In this document: one piece after another, positions 26,075-34,588 of the stretch
How the letters are laid out: every line of letters begins with the position of its first letter
Position numbering within the stretch: the stretch's first letter is position 1
Origin: Saccharothrix tamanrassetensis
Lineage (GTDB): Bacteria; Actinomycetota; Actinomycetes; Mycobacteriales; Pseudonocardiaceae
Direction of reading: 5' to 3'
Length of the DNA: 64,000 nt
Assembly (NCBI RefSeq): GCF_014203665.1
Contig: NZ_JACHJN010000002.1
Location: 310,001 to 374,000 of the forward strand
Position numbers and translations under genes: made by a program
Notes under the pieces: generated by a model
The model's database searches: none
What the model saw: the letters and a program-made list of their open reading frames with translations, nothing else
Told to the model about the DNA's origin: nothing

Positions 26075-26941
26075 TTGTCAGTCGGTGGTGTCGTCCGGGT
26101 GCGGCCCGGTGTGTTCGACCGGGTAGGCGACGAAGTCGTCCGAGAGGCGAATACCGGGGTCAACGACGTGGCCGGAGAGATTTCCAAGGCCATCGACAAG
26201 GCAAGCAAGGCCCGGGACGCCCTGGCGCAAGCGGACGACCTGGCGGAAGACGCACACGACTTGCTAGCCGTGGCGCTCAGGGGTTCGGTGGCTGATCAGT
26301 CGAACGTGGAACAGATGCTGGACGGGTTCAGGGAAGCGAGGGCGGACATGCTGACCCTGCTCCGCACGCTGGACGCGGGCCGAGCGGCGGCGGAACGGTA
26401 CCTGGCCACGCTGACGGTCGAGGGCACCCCGCGGCCGGGCCCGGTCACTCAGCGGCCCGCACAGCCCCCGCGGCAGCCACCCCCGGACCGCGCGGCCGGG
26501 CCCGACGAAACGCTTGTGGTCCCGCCGGAACAGCTGGAAGCGCTACGGCGGGAACTGCCTCCGCCGATCACCCGCGTGAGCAGTGGTCAGAAGACGCACG
26601 GCCGATGGATCAGACCGGATGGCACCGTCGAGCCGATCGTGAGCGGCAGGGACGCCGACGCGGATTCGGCGGACGAACGGTTGGAAAAGCTGGACATGCC
26701 GGGCCGGGCCGCGCGTGCGGCGGATGTGGAGATGAAGTTGGCCGCACGCATGGTGCGGGAGGGAATCCGCCACGCCACCGTGGTGATCAACTACACGCCG
26801 TGCCGTGGTCGGTTCGGGTGTGACACCCTCGTGCCGATTGTGCTCCCGGAGGGGGCCACACTGACCGTGCACGGGGTGACCCCAGAGGGGCAGCCGTTCC
26901 GCAAGCGATACACAGGAGGGGCCCGGCCGTGGTGGCGCTAG
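26075..26941 (+). CDS. Predicted polymorphic toxin with C-terminal SCP1.201-like deaminase domain
   Basis: 288 residues. Residues 15-112 are helical and Ala/Asp-rich, like the WXG100-type leaders of exported toxins. A Pro-rich linker (118-143) follows. From residue 168 comes a cytidine-deaminase-fold domain: KTHGRWIRPDGTVEPIVSG, then D217-V-E219-MKLAARM, then INYTPC243 and C249 (GRFGCDTL), then LPEGATLTVHG. E219, C243 and C249 match the catalytic Glu and zinc Cys pair. The usual His of H-x-E is Asp217 (codon GAT, one base from CAT). The TTG start 26075 is uncertain; GTG 26099 or 26111 could be used. The next gene is a likely immunity partner. The domain assignment is from recalled family patterns. 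Confidence 0.72.
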   Translation: MSVGGVVRVRPGVFDRVGDEVVREANTGVNDVAGEISKAIDKASKARDALAQADDLAEDAHDLLAVALRGSVADQSNVEQMLDGFREARADMLTLLRTLDAGRAAAERYLATLTVEGTPRPGPVTQRPAQPPRQPPPDRAAGPDETLVVPPEQLEALRRELPPPITRVSSGQKTHGRWIRPDGTVEPIVSGRDADADSADERLEKLDMPGRAARAADVEMKLAARMVREGIRHATVVINYTPCRGRFGCDTLVPIVLPEGATLTVHGVTPEGQPFRKRYTGGARPWWR

Positions 26942-27330
26942 AAGCCTGGTTCGACGGCGACACGGACGAACCGGCGATCATCAACACGGCGGCCGAGCTG
27001 GACACCGTGTTGGACACCGTGGCCGGGTGGGGCGGCCGGCACGTCGTGGAACTGCTCCTGGCCGACGATCCGGGGCACGCGATTTTCGACGTGGCCATTG
27101 ACGGCGAACAGGAACGCGGTGCGCTCTACTACTCGGCCCGCAACCGCGAAACGTGGTTCAGCAAGGGAACCGACACGGCCGCAGGGACACCGATCTACTT
27201 CTACATGTCCTCGCCCACCGAATACCCCGTGGATGGGGAACTCCCGTTGGACGTGGTTCGTCGGGCCGCGCACGAGTACATGACCAGCGGGGGCGCGCGC
27301 CCGACCGGTATCGAGTGGCAACCGCGCTAG
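26929..27330 (+). CDS. Predicted Imm1-family immunity protein
   Basis: A 133-residue acidic cytoplasmic protein with no signal or membrane segment. The pattern (EAWFDGD, INTAAELDTVLDTVAGW, VVELLLADDPG, ALYYSARNRETWFSKG, SPTEYPVDGELPLDVVRRAAHEYM) resembles Imm1 proteins, which are typically paired with deaminase toxins. GTG 26929 lies inside the toxin gene, and a GGAGG precedes it by 6 bases, so the pair is translationally coupled. Family assignment is by pattern only. Confidence 0.7.
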   Translation: MVALEAWFDGDTDEPAIINTAAELDTVLDTVAGWGGRHVVELLLADDPGHAIFDVAIDGEQERGALYYSARNRETWFSKGTDTAAGTPIYFYMSSPTEYPVDGELPLDVVRRAAHEYMTSGGARPTGIEWQPR

Positions 27331-27389
27331 GAGTAGCACGGCCCGGCCGGGGTTCGCTGGAGCGCATGTGAGGCCGCCGCCCGGTTCGT

Positions 27390-28346
27390 TCAGCGCAGTT
27401 CGGGGATCTTCGCCTTGAAAGCGTTGATCATCGCGTCGCGGCCCACGAGGTTGAACTCACGGCCGAGGGTGCGCATGATCGAGTTCTCGGTGGGGCGGTA
27501 CAAGCCGTACCGGTGGTAGCGGCTGCCCTCGTAGGCGCCGACCGTGCCGCCGTCCGGAGAGGTCTGGCCGAGGTAGTGGGACCACTTCCCGCCGGTCGGG
27601 TCGGTGGTGGCGTTGGGCTCGACAGGATCGCTGCCGGTGTACCGGTCGTAGGGGTAGTCGTACTCGTCGGCCAGGCCGCCGATGGAGTGGCCGAGTTCGT
27701 GCACGGCGATCTGCCCGGCCTGCGCGTTCGCTCCCGAAGCGGTGGCCACCGCGCCGCCGGCACCGCCGTACTTGGCGGTGTTGCCCAGCGCGATGACCTG
27801 GTCGGCCCCCGGGGCGAGGGCGCCGAACTGGGCCGCCTTGGTCTGGTTCACGCACAGCAGCCGCTCGGTGTTCACGTCCCGCCCCTGGCACCAGAAACCC
27901 ATGTCCAGCGCGGTGTCCCGGGCCGAGCCGAGGGACGGGTCGTTGTCCACACCGGACTCGTCGGAGACGACGTCGACCTGCCACACGTTGAAGTACTGCT
28001 TGTAGGACTTGAAGGGTTCCACCGCCGACAGCTCGTCCCACTTGCCGATCACGTGGGCGTGGTAGGTGTCCAGCTCGGACGACGTGTAGCCGTCGCCGAC
28101 GAACACCAGGTCGTAGCGCTGGTCCGCGGCACCGGTCTGCTGGATCGGGACGACCTCGGCGGCCACTTCCGACAGCGCCGCTCTGGCCTCCACCGCGACC
28201 GGGACGGCGACCTGCGTGATGGTGCCGTCCGGCGAGAACACCTCCCGCCACTCCACGGGCGACTCGGCCGCGCCACCGGGTGCGGGGGCGGTGGCGACCA
28301 CGAGTGCGACGGCCAAGACCGGCAGGGTCAGTCGGCTAACGCGCAT
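27390..28346 (-). CDS. Secreted M64-family (IgA peptidase-like) metallopeptidase
   Basis: 318 residues. A signal peptide covers residues 1-26 (LAVALVVATAPAPGGAAE). The zinc site is H216-E-L-G-H220 within VHELGHSIGGLADEYDYP, and the conserved YDLVFVGDGYT block of M64 lies near residue 80. It should be exported and cut extracellular protein. It is the third gene between resA and ccdA and points the opposite way, so it breaks that operon. The ATG at 28346 starts a clean signal peptide. Confidence 0.88.
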   Translation of the reverse strand: MRVSRLTLPVLAVALVVATAPAPGGAAESPVEWREVFSPDGTITQVAVPVAVEARAALSEVAAEVVPIQQTGAADQRYDLVFVGDGYTSSELDTYHAHVIGKWDELSAVEPFKSYKQYFNVWQVDVVSDESGVDNDPSLGSARDTALDMGFWCQGRDVNTERLLCVNQTKAAQFGALAPGADQVIALGNTAKYGGAGGAVATASGANAQAGQIAVHELGHSIGGLADEYDYPYDRYTGSDPVEPNATTDPTGGKWSHYLGQTSPDGGTVGAYEGSRYHRYGLYRPTENSIMRTLGREFNLVGRDAMINAFKAKIPELR

Positions 28347-28512
28347 GGCGTCACGCTATGAAGTAAGTCACTCACTCACAAGGGTGGAAAGTCGTGTTCA
28401 ACCCGTAGGTGAGCGCGGAATGCGCCCGCCGGGGTGGAATTCGGCGCTTGAAGTGCTGTGACCCAAGTCGCCGCTAAGGGAGTCCGGTGAGCGGGTCTCA
28501 GCAACCCGTACC

Positions 28513-28518
28513 TACCCT
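28513..28518 (+). promoter_or_regulatory. Probable -10 box of ccdA (leaderless)
   Basis: TACCCT at 28513-28518 lies 6 bases before the ccdA GTG with no ribosome binding site between. This fits a transcript starting at or next to the start codon. It would give the ccdA-resB-ccsA part its own promoter after the insertion. Confidence 0.5.
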
Positions 28519-28524
28519 GTTCGC

Positions 28525-29304
28525 GTGAACCCGACCACCGAGCTTGCGCTCTCCGGGCCGCTCGTGCTGGCCGCCGGCGTGGCAGTGCTCGCGGGCGCGA
28601 TCTCGTTCGCCTCGCCGTGCGTGGTCCCGCTGGTGCCGGGCTACCTGGCCTACCTCGCCGGCCTCGTGGGCGCGGAAGCACCGGCCGTCCGGGACGGCGA
28701 GGACCGCAAGGCCGGCCGCTGGCGGGTGGCCGGCGCCGCCCTGCTGTTCGTGCTGGGCTTCACCGTCGTGTTCGCCCTGACGTCGTTCGTCGTGCTGGGC
28801 CTGAGCACCACCCTCTACTTCGACGCCGACGTGTTCCAGCGCATCGGCGGCGTGATCACCATCGCGATGGGCCTGGTGTTCATCGGTCTCGTCCCCGCGT
28901 TGCAGAAGGACGTCCGGCTGCACCGCACGCCGCGCGCCGGCCTGCTCGGCGCGCCGGTGCTCGGTGGGATCTTCGCGCTGGGCTGGACGCCGTGCGTCGG
29001 CCCGACGCTCGCGGGCGTGCTGGCGTTGGCGCGCAGCACGGAGGTCGGATCGGCCACCGCGCGCGGCGCGGTCCTCGTGCTCGCCTACTGCCTCGGCCTG
29101 GGCCTGCCCTTCGTGCTGATCGCGCTGGGCGCGCGGTGGGCGGTGCGGGTCACCGGGTGGCTGCGCGCGCACGTCCGCCAGGTGCAGGTGTTCGGTGGTG
29201 TGCTGCTGATCGCGGTGGGCGTCGCGCTGGTCACCGGGCTGTGGGGCGACTTCGTGTTCTGGCTGCGCGACGCCGTGGTCAGCGACCTGGAACTGCCGTT
29301 GTAG
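28525..29304 (+). CDS. ccdA: Cytochrome c biogenesis protein CcdA
   Basis: A 259-residue polytopic membrane protein that carries electrons from cytoplasmic thioredoxin to ResA. It has about six membrane segments. The two redox Cys are in SFASPCVVPLVPGYLAYLAG and in LGWTPCVGPTLAGVLALA, the usual pair of half-repeats. The stop shares a base with the resB start (TAGTG). Confidence 0.93.
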   Translation: MNPTTELALSGPLVLAAGVAVLAGAISFASPCVVPLVPGYLAYLAGLVGAEAPAVRDGEDRKAGRWRVAGAALLFVLGFTVVFALTSFVVLGLSTTLYFDADVFQRIGGVITIAMGLVFIGLVPALQKDVRLHRTPRAGLLGAPVLGGIFALGWTPCVGPTLAGVLALARSTEVGSATARGAVLVLAYCLGLGLPFVLIALGARWAVRVTGWLRAHVRQVQVFGGVLLIAVGVALVTGLWGDFVFWLRDAVVSDLELPL

Positions 29305-30842
29305 TGAGAGCGTTCCTGGCCTTCCTGCGCAACACGTGGCGCGGTCTCACCGCCATGCGCACCGCGTTGACCCTGCTGTTCCTGCTCGCCCTGGGCGCGA
29401 TGCCCGGCGCGCTGCTGCCGCAGCGGTCGCTGAACGCGCTGAAGGTCACCGAGTACATCGCCGAGAAGGGCTGGTGGGGCCGGCTCCTCGACAGGCTCCA
29501 GTTCTTCGACGTCTACGCCAGCTACTGGTTCTCCGCGGTCTACGTGCTGCTGTTCGTGTCGCTGGTCGGCTGCCTGCTGCCGCGCACGTGGGAGTACTTC
29601 AAGCAGATGCGGGCCAAGCCCGTGCTGACCCCGCGCAACCTGTCCCGGCTGCCGCACCACGCGTCCGAGGAGCTCTCGGCGAGCCCGGAGGCCGTCGTGG
29701 CCCGGGCGAAGCAGCGGCTCCGGGGTTGGCGGCTGGTGGAACGGGAGGAGGCCGGCGGCGCGCGCAGCGTCAGCGCCGAGCGCGGCTTCCTGCGCGAGAC
29801 CGGCAACCTGGTCTTCCACTTCTCCCTGCTGGGCCTGCTGGTGGCGTTCGCGCTGGGCAAGATGTTCGGCTACGAGGGCCAGGTCATCGTGCAGGCGAAC
29901 GGCGGCCAGTTCTGCAACTCCGGGGTGTTCAACTACGACACGTTCCGGCCCGGCCTGCGGGTCGACGGCACGAACCTGAACCAGTTCTGCGTGAAGGTGG
30001 ACGACTTCCACGCCACCTACCTGCACAACGGCCAGGCGCAGGAGTTCCGGGCGAACATCGGGTACCAGTCCGGCGCGGACCTGGACAGCGGCACCTGGCG
30101 GCCGTACCCGCTGGAGGTCAACAGCCCGCTGCGCACCGCCGGCGACCGCGTCTACCTGCTCGGCCACGGCTACACGCCGCTGTTCACGGTCACCTTCCCG
30201 AACGGCGTCACGCGCACCGGCGAGACCCAGTGGCGGCCGGTGAACGACGTGACGCTGGCGTCCGAGGGCGCCACCAAGTTCGACCCGCCGGGCGTGACCG
30301 ACACCGAGCAGCGCCGCAAGAACCAGCTCGCGATCACCGGCCTGCTCGCGCCCACCGCGGTGTTCCGCGGCGAGCTGCTCGACTCGGCGTTCCCCGAGGA
30401 CCGCGACCCGGCGGTGGCGGTCGACGTCTACCGGGGCGACCTGGGCACCGACTCCGGGCGCGGCCAGTCGATCTTCGCCATCGACCGGCAGCAGGTGGAG
30501 AACGGCAAGCTGGCCAAGGTCGCCCGCCAGAACCTGAGGAAGGGCGAGTCGACCACGCTGGACGACGGCACCGTGATCCGGTTCGACGGGGTGCGGGACT
30601 GGGTCTCGCTCCAGGTGTCCCACGACCCCACGCAGGTCTGGGTGCTGGCGTTCTCCGTGCTGGTCATCCTCGGTCTCGGCACGTCGCTGACCATCAAGCG
30701 CCGCCGGGTGTGGGTGCGGGCGACGCCGCGGGGGGACGGGCGTACGGTTGTCGAGGTCGGTGGCCTGGCGCGCACCGACCAGGCCGGGTACGGCGAGGAG
30801 TTCACCGCACTGTCCCGCGACCTGCTCGAGGAGGAGAGCTGA
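29304..30842 (+). CDS. resB: Cytochrome c biogenesis protein ResB (Ccs1)
   Basis: A 512-residue membrane protein of the system II haem lyase, which works with CcsA to attach haem to apocytochrome c outside the membrane. Membrane segments lie near residues 15-35, 75-95, 168-190 and 445-465, with a large extracytoplasmic domain between the last two. LPQRSLN and ETGNLVFHFSLLGLLVAFALGKMFGYEG are family landmarks. The GTG at 29304 overlaps the ccdA stop. ccsA follows with a shared base. Confidence 0.93.
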   Translation: MRAFLAFLRNTWRGLTAMRTALTLLFLLALGAMPGALLPQRSLNALKVTEYIAEKGWWGRLLDRLQFFDVYASYWFSAVYVLLFVSLVGCLLPRTWEYFKQMRAKPVLTPRNLSRLPHHASEELSASPEAVVARAKQRLRGWRLVEREEAGGARSVSAERGFLRETGNLVFHFSLLGLLVAFALGKMFGYEGQVIVQANGGQFCNSGVFNYDTFRPGLRVDGTNLNQFCVKVDDFHATYLHNGQAQEFRANIGYQSGADLDSGTWRPYPLEVNSPLRTAGDRVYLLGHGYTPLFTVTFPNGVTRTGETQWRPVNDVTLASEGATKFDPPGVTDTEQRRKNQLAITGLLAPTAVFRGELLDSAFPEDRDPAVAVDVYRGDLGTDSGRGQSIFAIDRQQVENGKLAKVARQNLRKGESTTLDDGTVIRFDGVRDWVSLQVSHDPTQVWVLAFSVLVILGLGTSLTIKRRRVWVRATPRGDGRTVVEVGGLARTDQAGYGEEFTALSRDLLEEES

Positions 30843-31789
30843 TGCCGGTCAACGCGACGCTGGCGACCTACAGCGACTGGACCTACGGCGCGGCCGTGGC
30901 CGTGTACGTGATCGCCGCCGTGTTCTACCTGTGCGAGCAGGCCTTCACCAAGAACAAGGTGAAGCAGCGCGAGCTGGTCGCATCGGGCACCCAGGTCGCG
31001 GGCACCGCCGAGGACGGCACCTGGACGCCCGGCCTGGTGGTGCGCGAGCAGCCGTCGCGAGCCGAGCGGCTGGGCCGCATGGGCGTGGCGATGACGCTGC
31101 TCGGCGTCGTGCTGCACGGCGCTTCGCTGGTGCTGCGCGGTCTCGCGACCGAACGCGCGCCGTGGGGCAACATGTACGAGTACACGGCGCTGCTGACGTT
31201 CGCCGCCGTGGTCGGCTGGCTGGTGCTGATGCGCATGTTCCCGGTGCGCCGGCTCGGCGGGTTCGTGCTGGTCCCGATCGGCATCCTGATGTTCCTCGGC
31301 GGCACCGTGCTGTACGCGGAGGCCGCGCCCGTGCAGCCCGCGTTGCAGTCGTACTGGCTCGTGGTGCACGTGTCGGTGATCTCGGTGTCCAGCGGCCTGT
31401 TCCTGCTGCCCGGCGTGGCCAGTGTGCTGTACCTGCTGAAGTCCTCGGGTCGGGCGCGGTTCGCCAAGCTGCCCGACTCCGACGTGCTGGACCGGTTGGC
31501 CTACCGCAGCACGGTGTTCGCGTTCCCGCTGTTCACGCTGGGCATCATCTGCGGCGCGATCTGGGCCGAGGCGGCGTGGGGCCGGTTCTGGGGCTGGGAT
31601 CCCAAGGAGACCGTGTCGTTCGTGGCCTGGGTGGTCTACGCGGCTTACCTGCACGCGCGGGCGACCGCCGGTTGGCGCGGCCGTCCCGCCGCTTGGGTCA
31701 ACACGTTGGGCTTCGCGCTCACCGTGTTCAACCTGTTCTTCATCAACCTGGTCACGACCGGATTGCACTCTTACGCGGGTGTGAATTAG
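30842..31789 (+). CDS. ccsA: Cytochrome c biogenesis protein CcsA (ResC, CcsB)
   Basis: A 315-residue polytopic membrane protein, the haem-handling partner of ResB. The tryptophan-rich haem motif is in WGRFWGWDPKETVSFVAWVVYA, and conserved His residues are in LVVHVSVISVSSG and HARATAGWRG. About eight membrane segments are present. The ATG at 30842 shares a base with the resB stop, and GAGGAG is 5 bases upstream. This ends the cytochrome c block. Confidence 0.94.
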   Translation: MPVNATLATYSDWTYGAAVAVYVIAAVFYLCEQAFTKNKVKQRELVASGTQVAGTAEDGTWTPGLVVREQPSRAERLGRMGVAMTLLGVVLHGASLVLRGLATERAPWGNMYEYTALLTFAAVVGWLVLMRMFPVRRLGGFVLVPIGILMFLGGTVLYAEAAPVQPALQSYWLVVHVSVISVSSGLFLLPGVASVLYLLKSSGRARFAKLPDSDVLDRLAYRSTVFAFPLFTLGIICGAIWAEAAWGRFWGWDPKETVSFVAWVVYAAYLHARATAGWRGRPAAWVNTLGFALTVFNLFFINLVTTGLHSYAGVN

Positions 31790-31889
31790 ACCCCCTACCC
31801 AATGTCGTGGAACCGTTGCCCGCCGACTACCGTCGCAATCGTGAGGTCGGGGAGGGCTCGATCCGCTTTGCTCAGGGAGGACCCCAGCG

Positions 31890-33467
31890 GTGACCGGTCG
31901 CTACGAGAATCCTGAGCCGTCGTGGCAGCCGCCCTCGGGTTCGGAGGGGCAGCAGCCCGACCCGAACCAGTCGGGTGGCCACCCGGTTGACCCCGGATCG
32001 GGTGCCCACTACGTCGACCCCGCCACGGTGTACATCGACCCGTCCGCGTCCGGCCCGGTGACCGGCCCGCCCAGCGGCGGCTTCCCGCCGCAGGGTCCGC
32101 CCAGCGGCGGTTTCCCCGCGCAGGGCACGCCGTCGGGCCAGTACCCGGTGGCCGGGCAGTCCGGTCCCTACCAGGTCGGCCACCAGTCGGGCGCGTACCA
32201 GGTCGGCAACCAGAGCGGCGCCTACCAGGTGGGCAACCAGGGTGGGCCGAGTCAAAGTGGTGCCTACCAGGTGGGTAACCAGGGTGGCCCGAGTCAAAGT
32301 GGTGCCTACCAGGTCGGTAACCAGGGTGGCCCGAGTCAAAGTGGTGCCTACCAGGTCGGCAATCAGGGCGGCCCGAACCAGAGCGGCGCCTACCAGGTGG
32401 GCGGGCAGTCCGGGCCGTACCAGGTGGCGGGCCAGTCGGGGCCGCACCACTTCGACCCGAACGCGCAGCAGCCGCAGTTCCAGGGCCCGTTCCCGAACAA
32501 CTTCCCGCAGAGCATCCAGCCGCACCAGCCCCCGCTGCCGGCCAGCGCGCACGACATGTCGTCGCAGCAGCTGATCAAGCGCGCCAAGCGCCCGCCGCAG
32601 TCCGGCTGGCGCAAGACCCTGCACGCGGTGACCGGTGGGCTGGTCAACCTGGGCGAGAGCCCGGCGGACGTGCGCCGCCGCGAGCTGATCGGCCGGATCA
32701 ACCAGCCGCTGCGCGGGTGCTACAAGATCGCGATGCTGAGCCTCAAGGGCGGCGTCGGCAAGACCACGACCACCACCACGCTCGGCTCCACGTTCTCGTC
32801 GCTGCGCGGCGACCGGGTGATCGCGGTGGACGCCAACCCGGACCGCGGCACGCTGGCGCTCAAGGTGCCCCGGGAGACCACGGCCACCGTGCGGCACCTG
32901 CTGCGCGACGCGTCCCGGATCACCAAGTACAGCGACGTCCGCGCGTACACCTCGCAGTCGCCCAGCCGGCTGGAGATCCTGGCGTCCGAGCAGGACCCGG
33001 CGGTGTCCGAGGCGTTCAGCGACCAGGACTACCTGCGCACGGTGTCGCTGCTGGAGCTGTTCTACAACATCGTGCTGACCGACTGCGGCACCGGTCTGAT
33101 GCACTCGGCGATGAAGGGCGTGCTGGACCAGGCCGACTCGCTGGTGCTGGTGTCGTCCGGTTCGGTGGACGGCGCGCAGACCTCGGCGGCCACCCTGGAC
33201 TGGCTGGAGGCGCACGGTTACCGCGACCTGGTGGCCAAGTCGGTGGCGGTGATCAACTCGGTGCGGCCGGGCTCGGGCAAGGTCGACCTGGACAAGCTCG
33301 CGGCGCACTTCTCCCAGCGCTGCCGGGCCGTGGTGCGCATCCCGTTCGACGCGCACCTGGAGGAGGGCGCCGAGATCGAGCTGGACAAGCTCGGCCCGGA
33401 GACCCGCTTGGCGCTGCTGGAACTCGCCGCGACGGTGGCGGACGACTTCCCGAACAAGGTCAACTGA
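31890..33467 (+). CDS. MinD/ParA-family ATPase with long repeat-rich N-terminal tail
   Basis: 525 residues. The first 230 are Gln/Gly/Pro/Tyr-rich and contain tandem QSGAYQVGNQGGPS-type repeats. The C-terminal 250 residues form a MinD/EspI-like ATPase with a deviant Walker A KGGVGKTTTT, AVDANPDRGTLALKV and IVLTDCGTGLMHSAMKG. Similar proteins act with ESX secretion or in cell-pole organisation; the role here is not known. The recalled M. tuberculosis neighbour at this place is Rv0530. AGGGAGG lies 9 bases before GTG 31890. A hairpin terminator follows. Confidence 0.85.
   Translation: MTGRYENPEPSWQPPSGSEGQQPDPNQSGGHPVDPGSGAHYVDPATVYIDPSASGPVTGPPSGGFPPQGPPSGGFPAQGTPSGQYPVAGQSGPYQVGHQSGAYQVGNQSGAYQVGNQGGPSQSGAYQVGNQGGPSQSGAYQVGNQGGPSQSGAYQVGNQGGPNQSGAYQVGGQSGPYQVAGQSGPHHFDPNAQQPQFQGPFPNNFPQSIQPHQPPLPASAHDMSSQQLIKRAKRPPQSGWRKTLHAVTGGLVNLGESPADVRRRELIGRINQPLRGCYKIAMLSLKGGVGKTTTTTTLGSTFSSLRGDRVIAVDANPDRGTLALKVPRETTATVRHLLRDASRITKYSDVRAYTSQSPSRLEILASEQDPAVSEAFSDQDYLRTVSLLELFYNIVLTDCGTGLMHSAMKGVLDQADSLVLVSSGSVDGAQTSAATLDWLEAHGYRDLVAKSVAVINSVRPGSGKVDLDKLAAHFSQRCRAVVRIPFDAHLEEGAEIELDKLGPETRLALLELAATVADDFPNKVN
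32232..32399 (+). repeat. Four 42-bp tandem repeats inside the ATPase gene
   Basis: Units 32232-32273, 32274-32315, 32316-32357 and 32358-32399 each encode GNQGGPSQSGAYQV or a near variant. The first three are almost identical in DNA, including codons rare in this region (AGT, CAA, GGT), so the expansion is recent. Shorter related units lie just upstream (about 32157-32231). Confidence 0.9.
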
Positions 33468-33482
33468 CCTCGGGACGCGCGA

Positions 33483-33504
33483 AGGGGCCTCGGTGGAGGC
33501 CCCT
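33483..33504. terminator. Bidirectional terminator between convergent genes
   Basis: AGGGGCCTC (33483-33491) and GAGGCCCCT (33496-33504) pair perfectly around a GGTG loop, between the ATPase stop at 33467 and the opposing small gene that ends at 33512. Confidence 0.75.
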
Positions 33505-33511
33505 GTCCGCG

Positions 33512-33688
33512 TTACTCGTCCTCGGGACGCTTCTTCTTCTGCTCACCCAGCTTGCGCAGGAACTCGGGATCGTCGTCCGGCGCGACGACGCGGCGGCTGG
33601 GGGCGGTATCGACCCGGTCCGGCCCGAACGCGCGCCACAGCAGTACCGCGATCGTCAGCGCACCGATCAGCGCGAGCACGTAGAGCAT
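33512..33688 (-). CDS. Small single-segment membrane protein (58 residues)
   Basis: One N-terminal membrane segment (MLYVLALIGALTIAVLLWRAFG) is followed by a charged tail ending in EQKKKRPEDE. ATG 33688 is chosen because a near-perfect AAAGGAGGTGG lies at 33694-33704, about 7 bases upstream on the minus strand. An earlier ATG at 33709 would overlap that site. No function is known. Confidence 0.78.
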   Translation of the reverse strand: MLYVLALIGALTIAVLLWRAFGPDRVDTAPSRRVVAPDDDPEFLRKLGEQKKKRPEDE

Positions 33689-33740
33689 GGTCGCCACCTC
33701 CTTTGCCACGACATTACCCGTGTCCCGGAGGTAAACGGCG

Positions 33741-33959
33741 TCACCGGCGCACCGGTTCGCTCGCCTCGGTGGTCAACTGGGAAAGCAGGGCCTGCACCTC
33801 GGACTCGCGGAACCGGCGGTGGCCGCCGGGTGTGCGGATGGAACCGATGCGGCCGGCGGTGGCCCAGCGGGTCACCGTCTTGGGGTCGACCCGGAACAGG
33901 TTGGCCACCTCACCCGGTGTGAGCAGCCGTTCCCCCTGGTGTCCCTGCGTCACGGTCAC
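33741..33959 (-). CDS. bldC: BldC developmental regulator
   Basis: A 72-residue MerR-like winged-helix DNA-binding protein. LLTPGEVANLFRVDPKTVTRWATAGRIGSIRTPGGHRRFRESEVQALL is almost the Streptomyces BldC sequence, with the HTH at VDPKTVTRW and the wing at TPGGHRRF. BldC binds direct repeats cooperatively and delays sporulation in Streptomyces. GTG 33959 has GGGAGG 6 bases upstream on the minus strand. The frame stays open to 34007, but without a better start. Confidence 0.93.
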   Translation of the reverse strand: MTVTQGHQGERLLTPGEVANLFRVDPKTVTRWATAGRIGSIRTPGGHRRFRESEVQALLSQLTTEASEPVRR

Positions 33960-34096
33960 GGTCTTCCTCCCCGATGCCGAACAGACGTACCGGACGCATC
34001 GTGGCATCCCGACCTTCGGGTACTCGAACGCTTGGGTGATGGTAAAGAGGTAGTAAGGGACGAAGTGCGCGGTTCGGACATCGTTGCGGGTGGCCC

Positions 34097-34102
34097 TAGG
34101 CT
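34097..34102 (+). promoter_or_regulatory. Probable -10 box of the Lrp gene (leaderless)
   Basis: TAGGCT at 34097-34102 lies 7 bases before GTG 34110 and no ribosome binding site is present, which fits a leaderless transcript. Confidence 0.45.
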
Positions 34103-34109
34103 AGGCCCG

Positions 34110-34577
34110 GTGGACGCACTTGATCGGCAGATCATCGCCGCCCTCCGGGTGAACGGCCGGGCCACCTACGCCGACCTGGGGCGCAAGGTGGGGCTGTCCG
34201 CCTCCGCCGTGCACGAGCGGGTCGGCAAGCTGGAGGCCACCGGCGTCATCGTCGGCTACCACGCGGTGGTCGACCCGAGCGCGGTCGGCCTGGGGGTGAC
34301 GGCTCTGGTCAGCATCCACCCCACGGACACCGCGGACGACGACGAGGTCGCCCTGTCGCTGGGCGAGCTGATCGAGGTCGAGTCCTGCTACCGGGTGGCG
34401 GGCGACGAGTCGTTCATCGTGAAGGTCCGGGTCGCCACGGTGGACGACCTGGAGCGCGCGCTGGGCCGGTTGCGGCGCATCTCGGGCGTGGCCCGCACGC
34501 GCACCACGGTCGTGCTGTCCACCCGCTTCGAGGGCCGGCCCAACACCGCGCCGGCCGCTCCGGGAAGCACCGCGTAA
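34110..34577 (+). CDS. Lrp/AsnC-family transcriptional regulator
   Basis: 155 residues. The N-terminal HTH (LDRQIIAALRVNGRATYADLGRKVGLSASAVHERVGKLEATGVI) is followed by a RAM ligand-binding domain (ALVSIHPTD, VESCYRVAGDESFIVKVRVATVDDLERAL). Proteins of this kind bind an amino acid and control amino-acid genes. GTG 34110 starts exactly at the HTH domain. It is divergent from bldC. Confidence 0.92.
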   Translation: MDALDRQIIAALRVNGRATYADLGRKVGLSASAVHERVGKLEATGVIVGYHAVVDPSAVGLGVTALVSIHPTDTADDDEVALSLGELIEVESCYRVAGDESFIVKVRVATVDDLERALGRLRRISGVARTRTTVVLSTRFEGRPNTAPAAPGSTA

Positions 34578-34588
34578 CCTGGGTAACC

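Noticed and set aside
32232..32399. Possible CRISPR array
   Set aside because: Units are contiguous 42-base coding repeats with no unique spacers, inside an ORF.
31872..33356. A 494-residue minus-strand frame opposite the MinD-like gene
   Set aside because: Its repeats (TLTRATLVTDLVG) are the complement of the coding repeat on the other strand.
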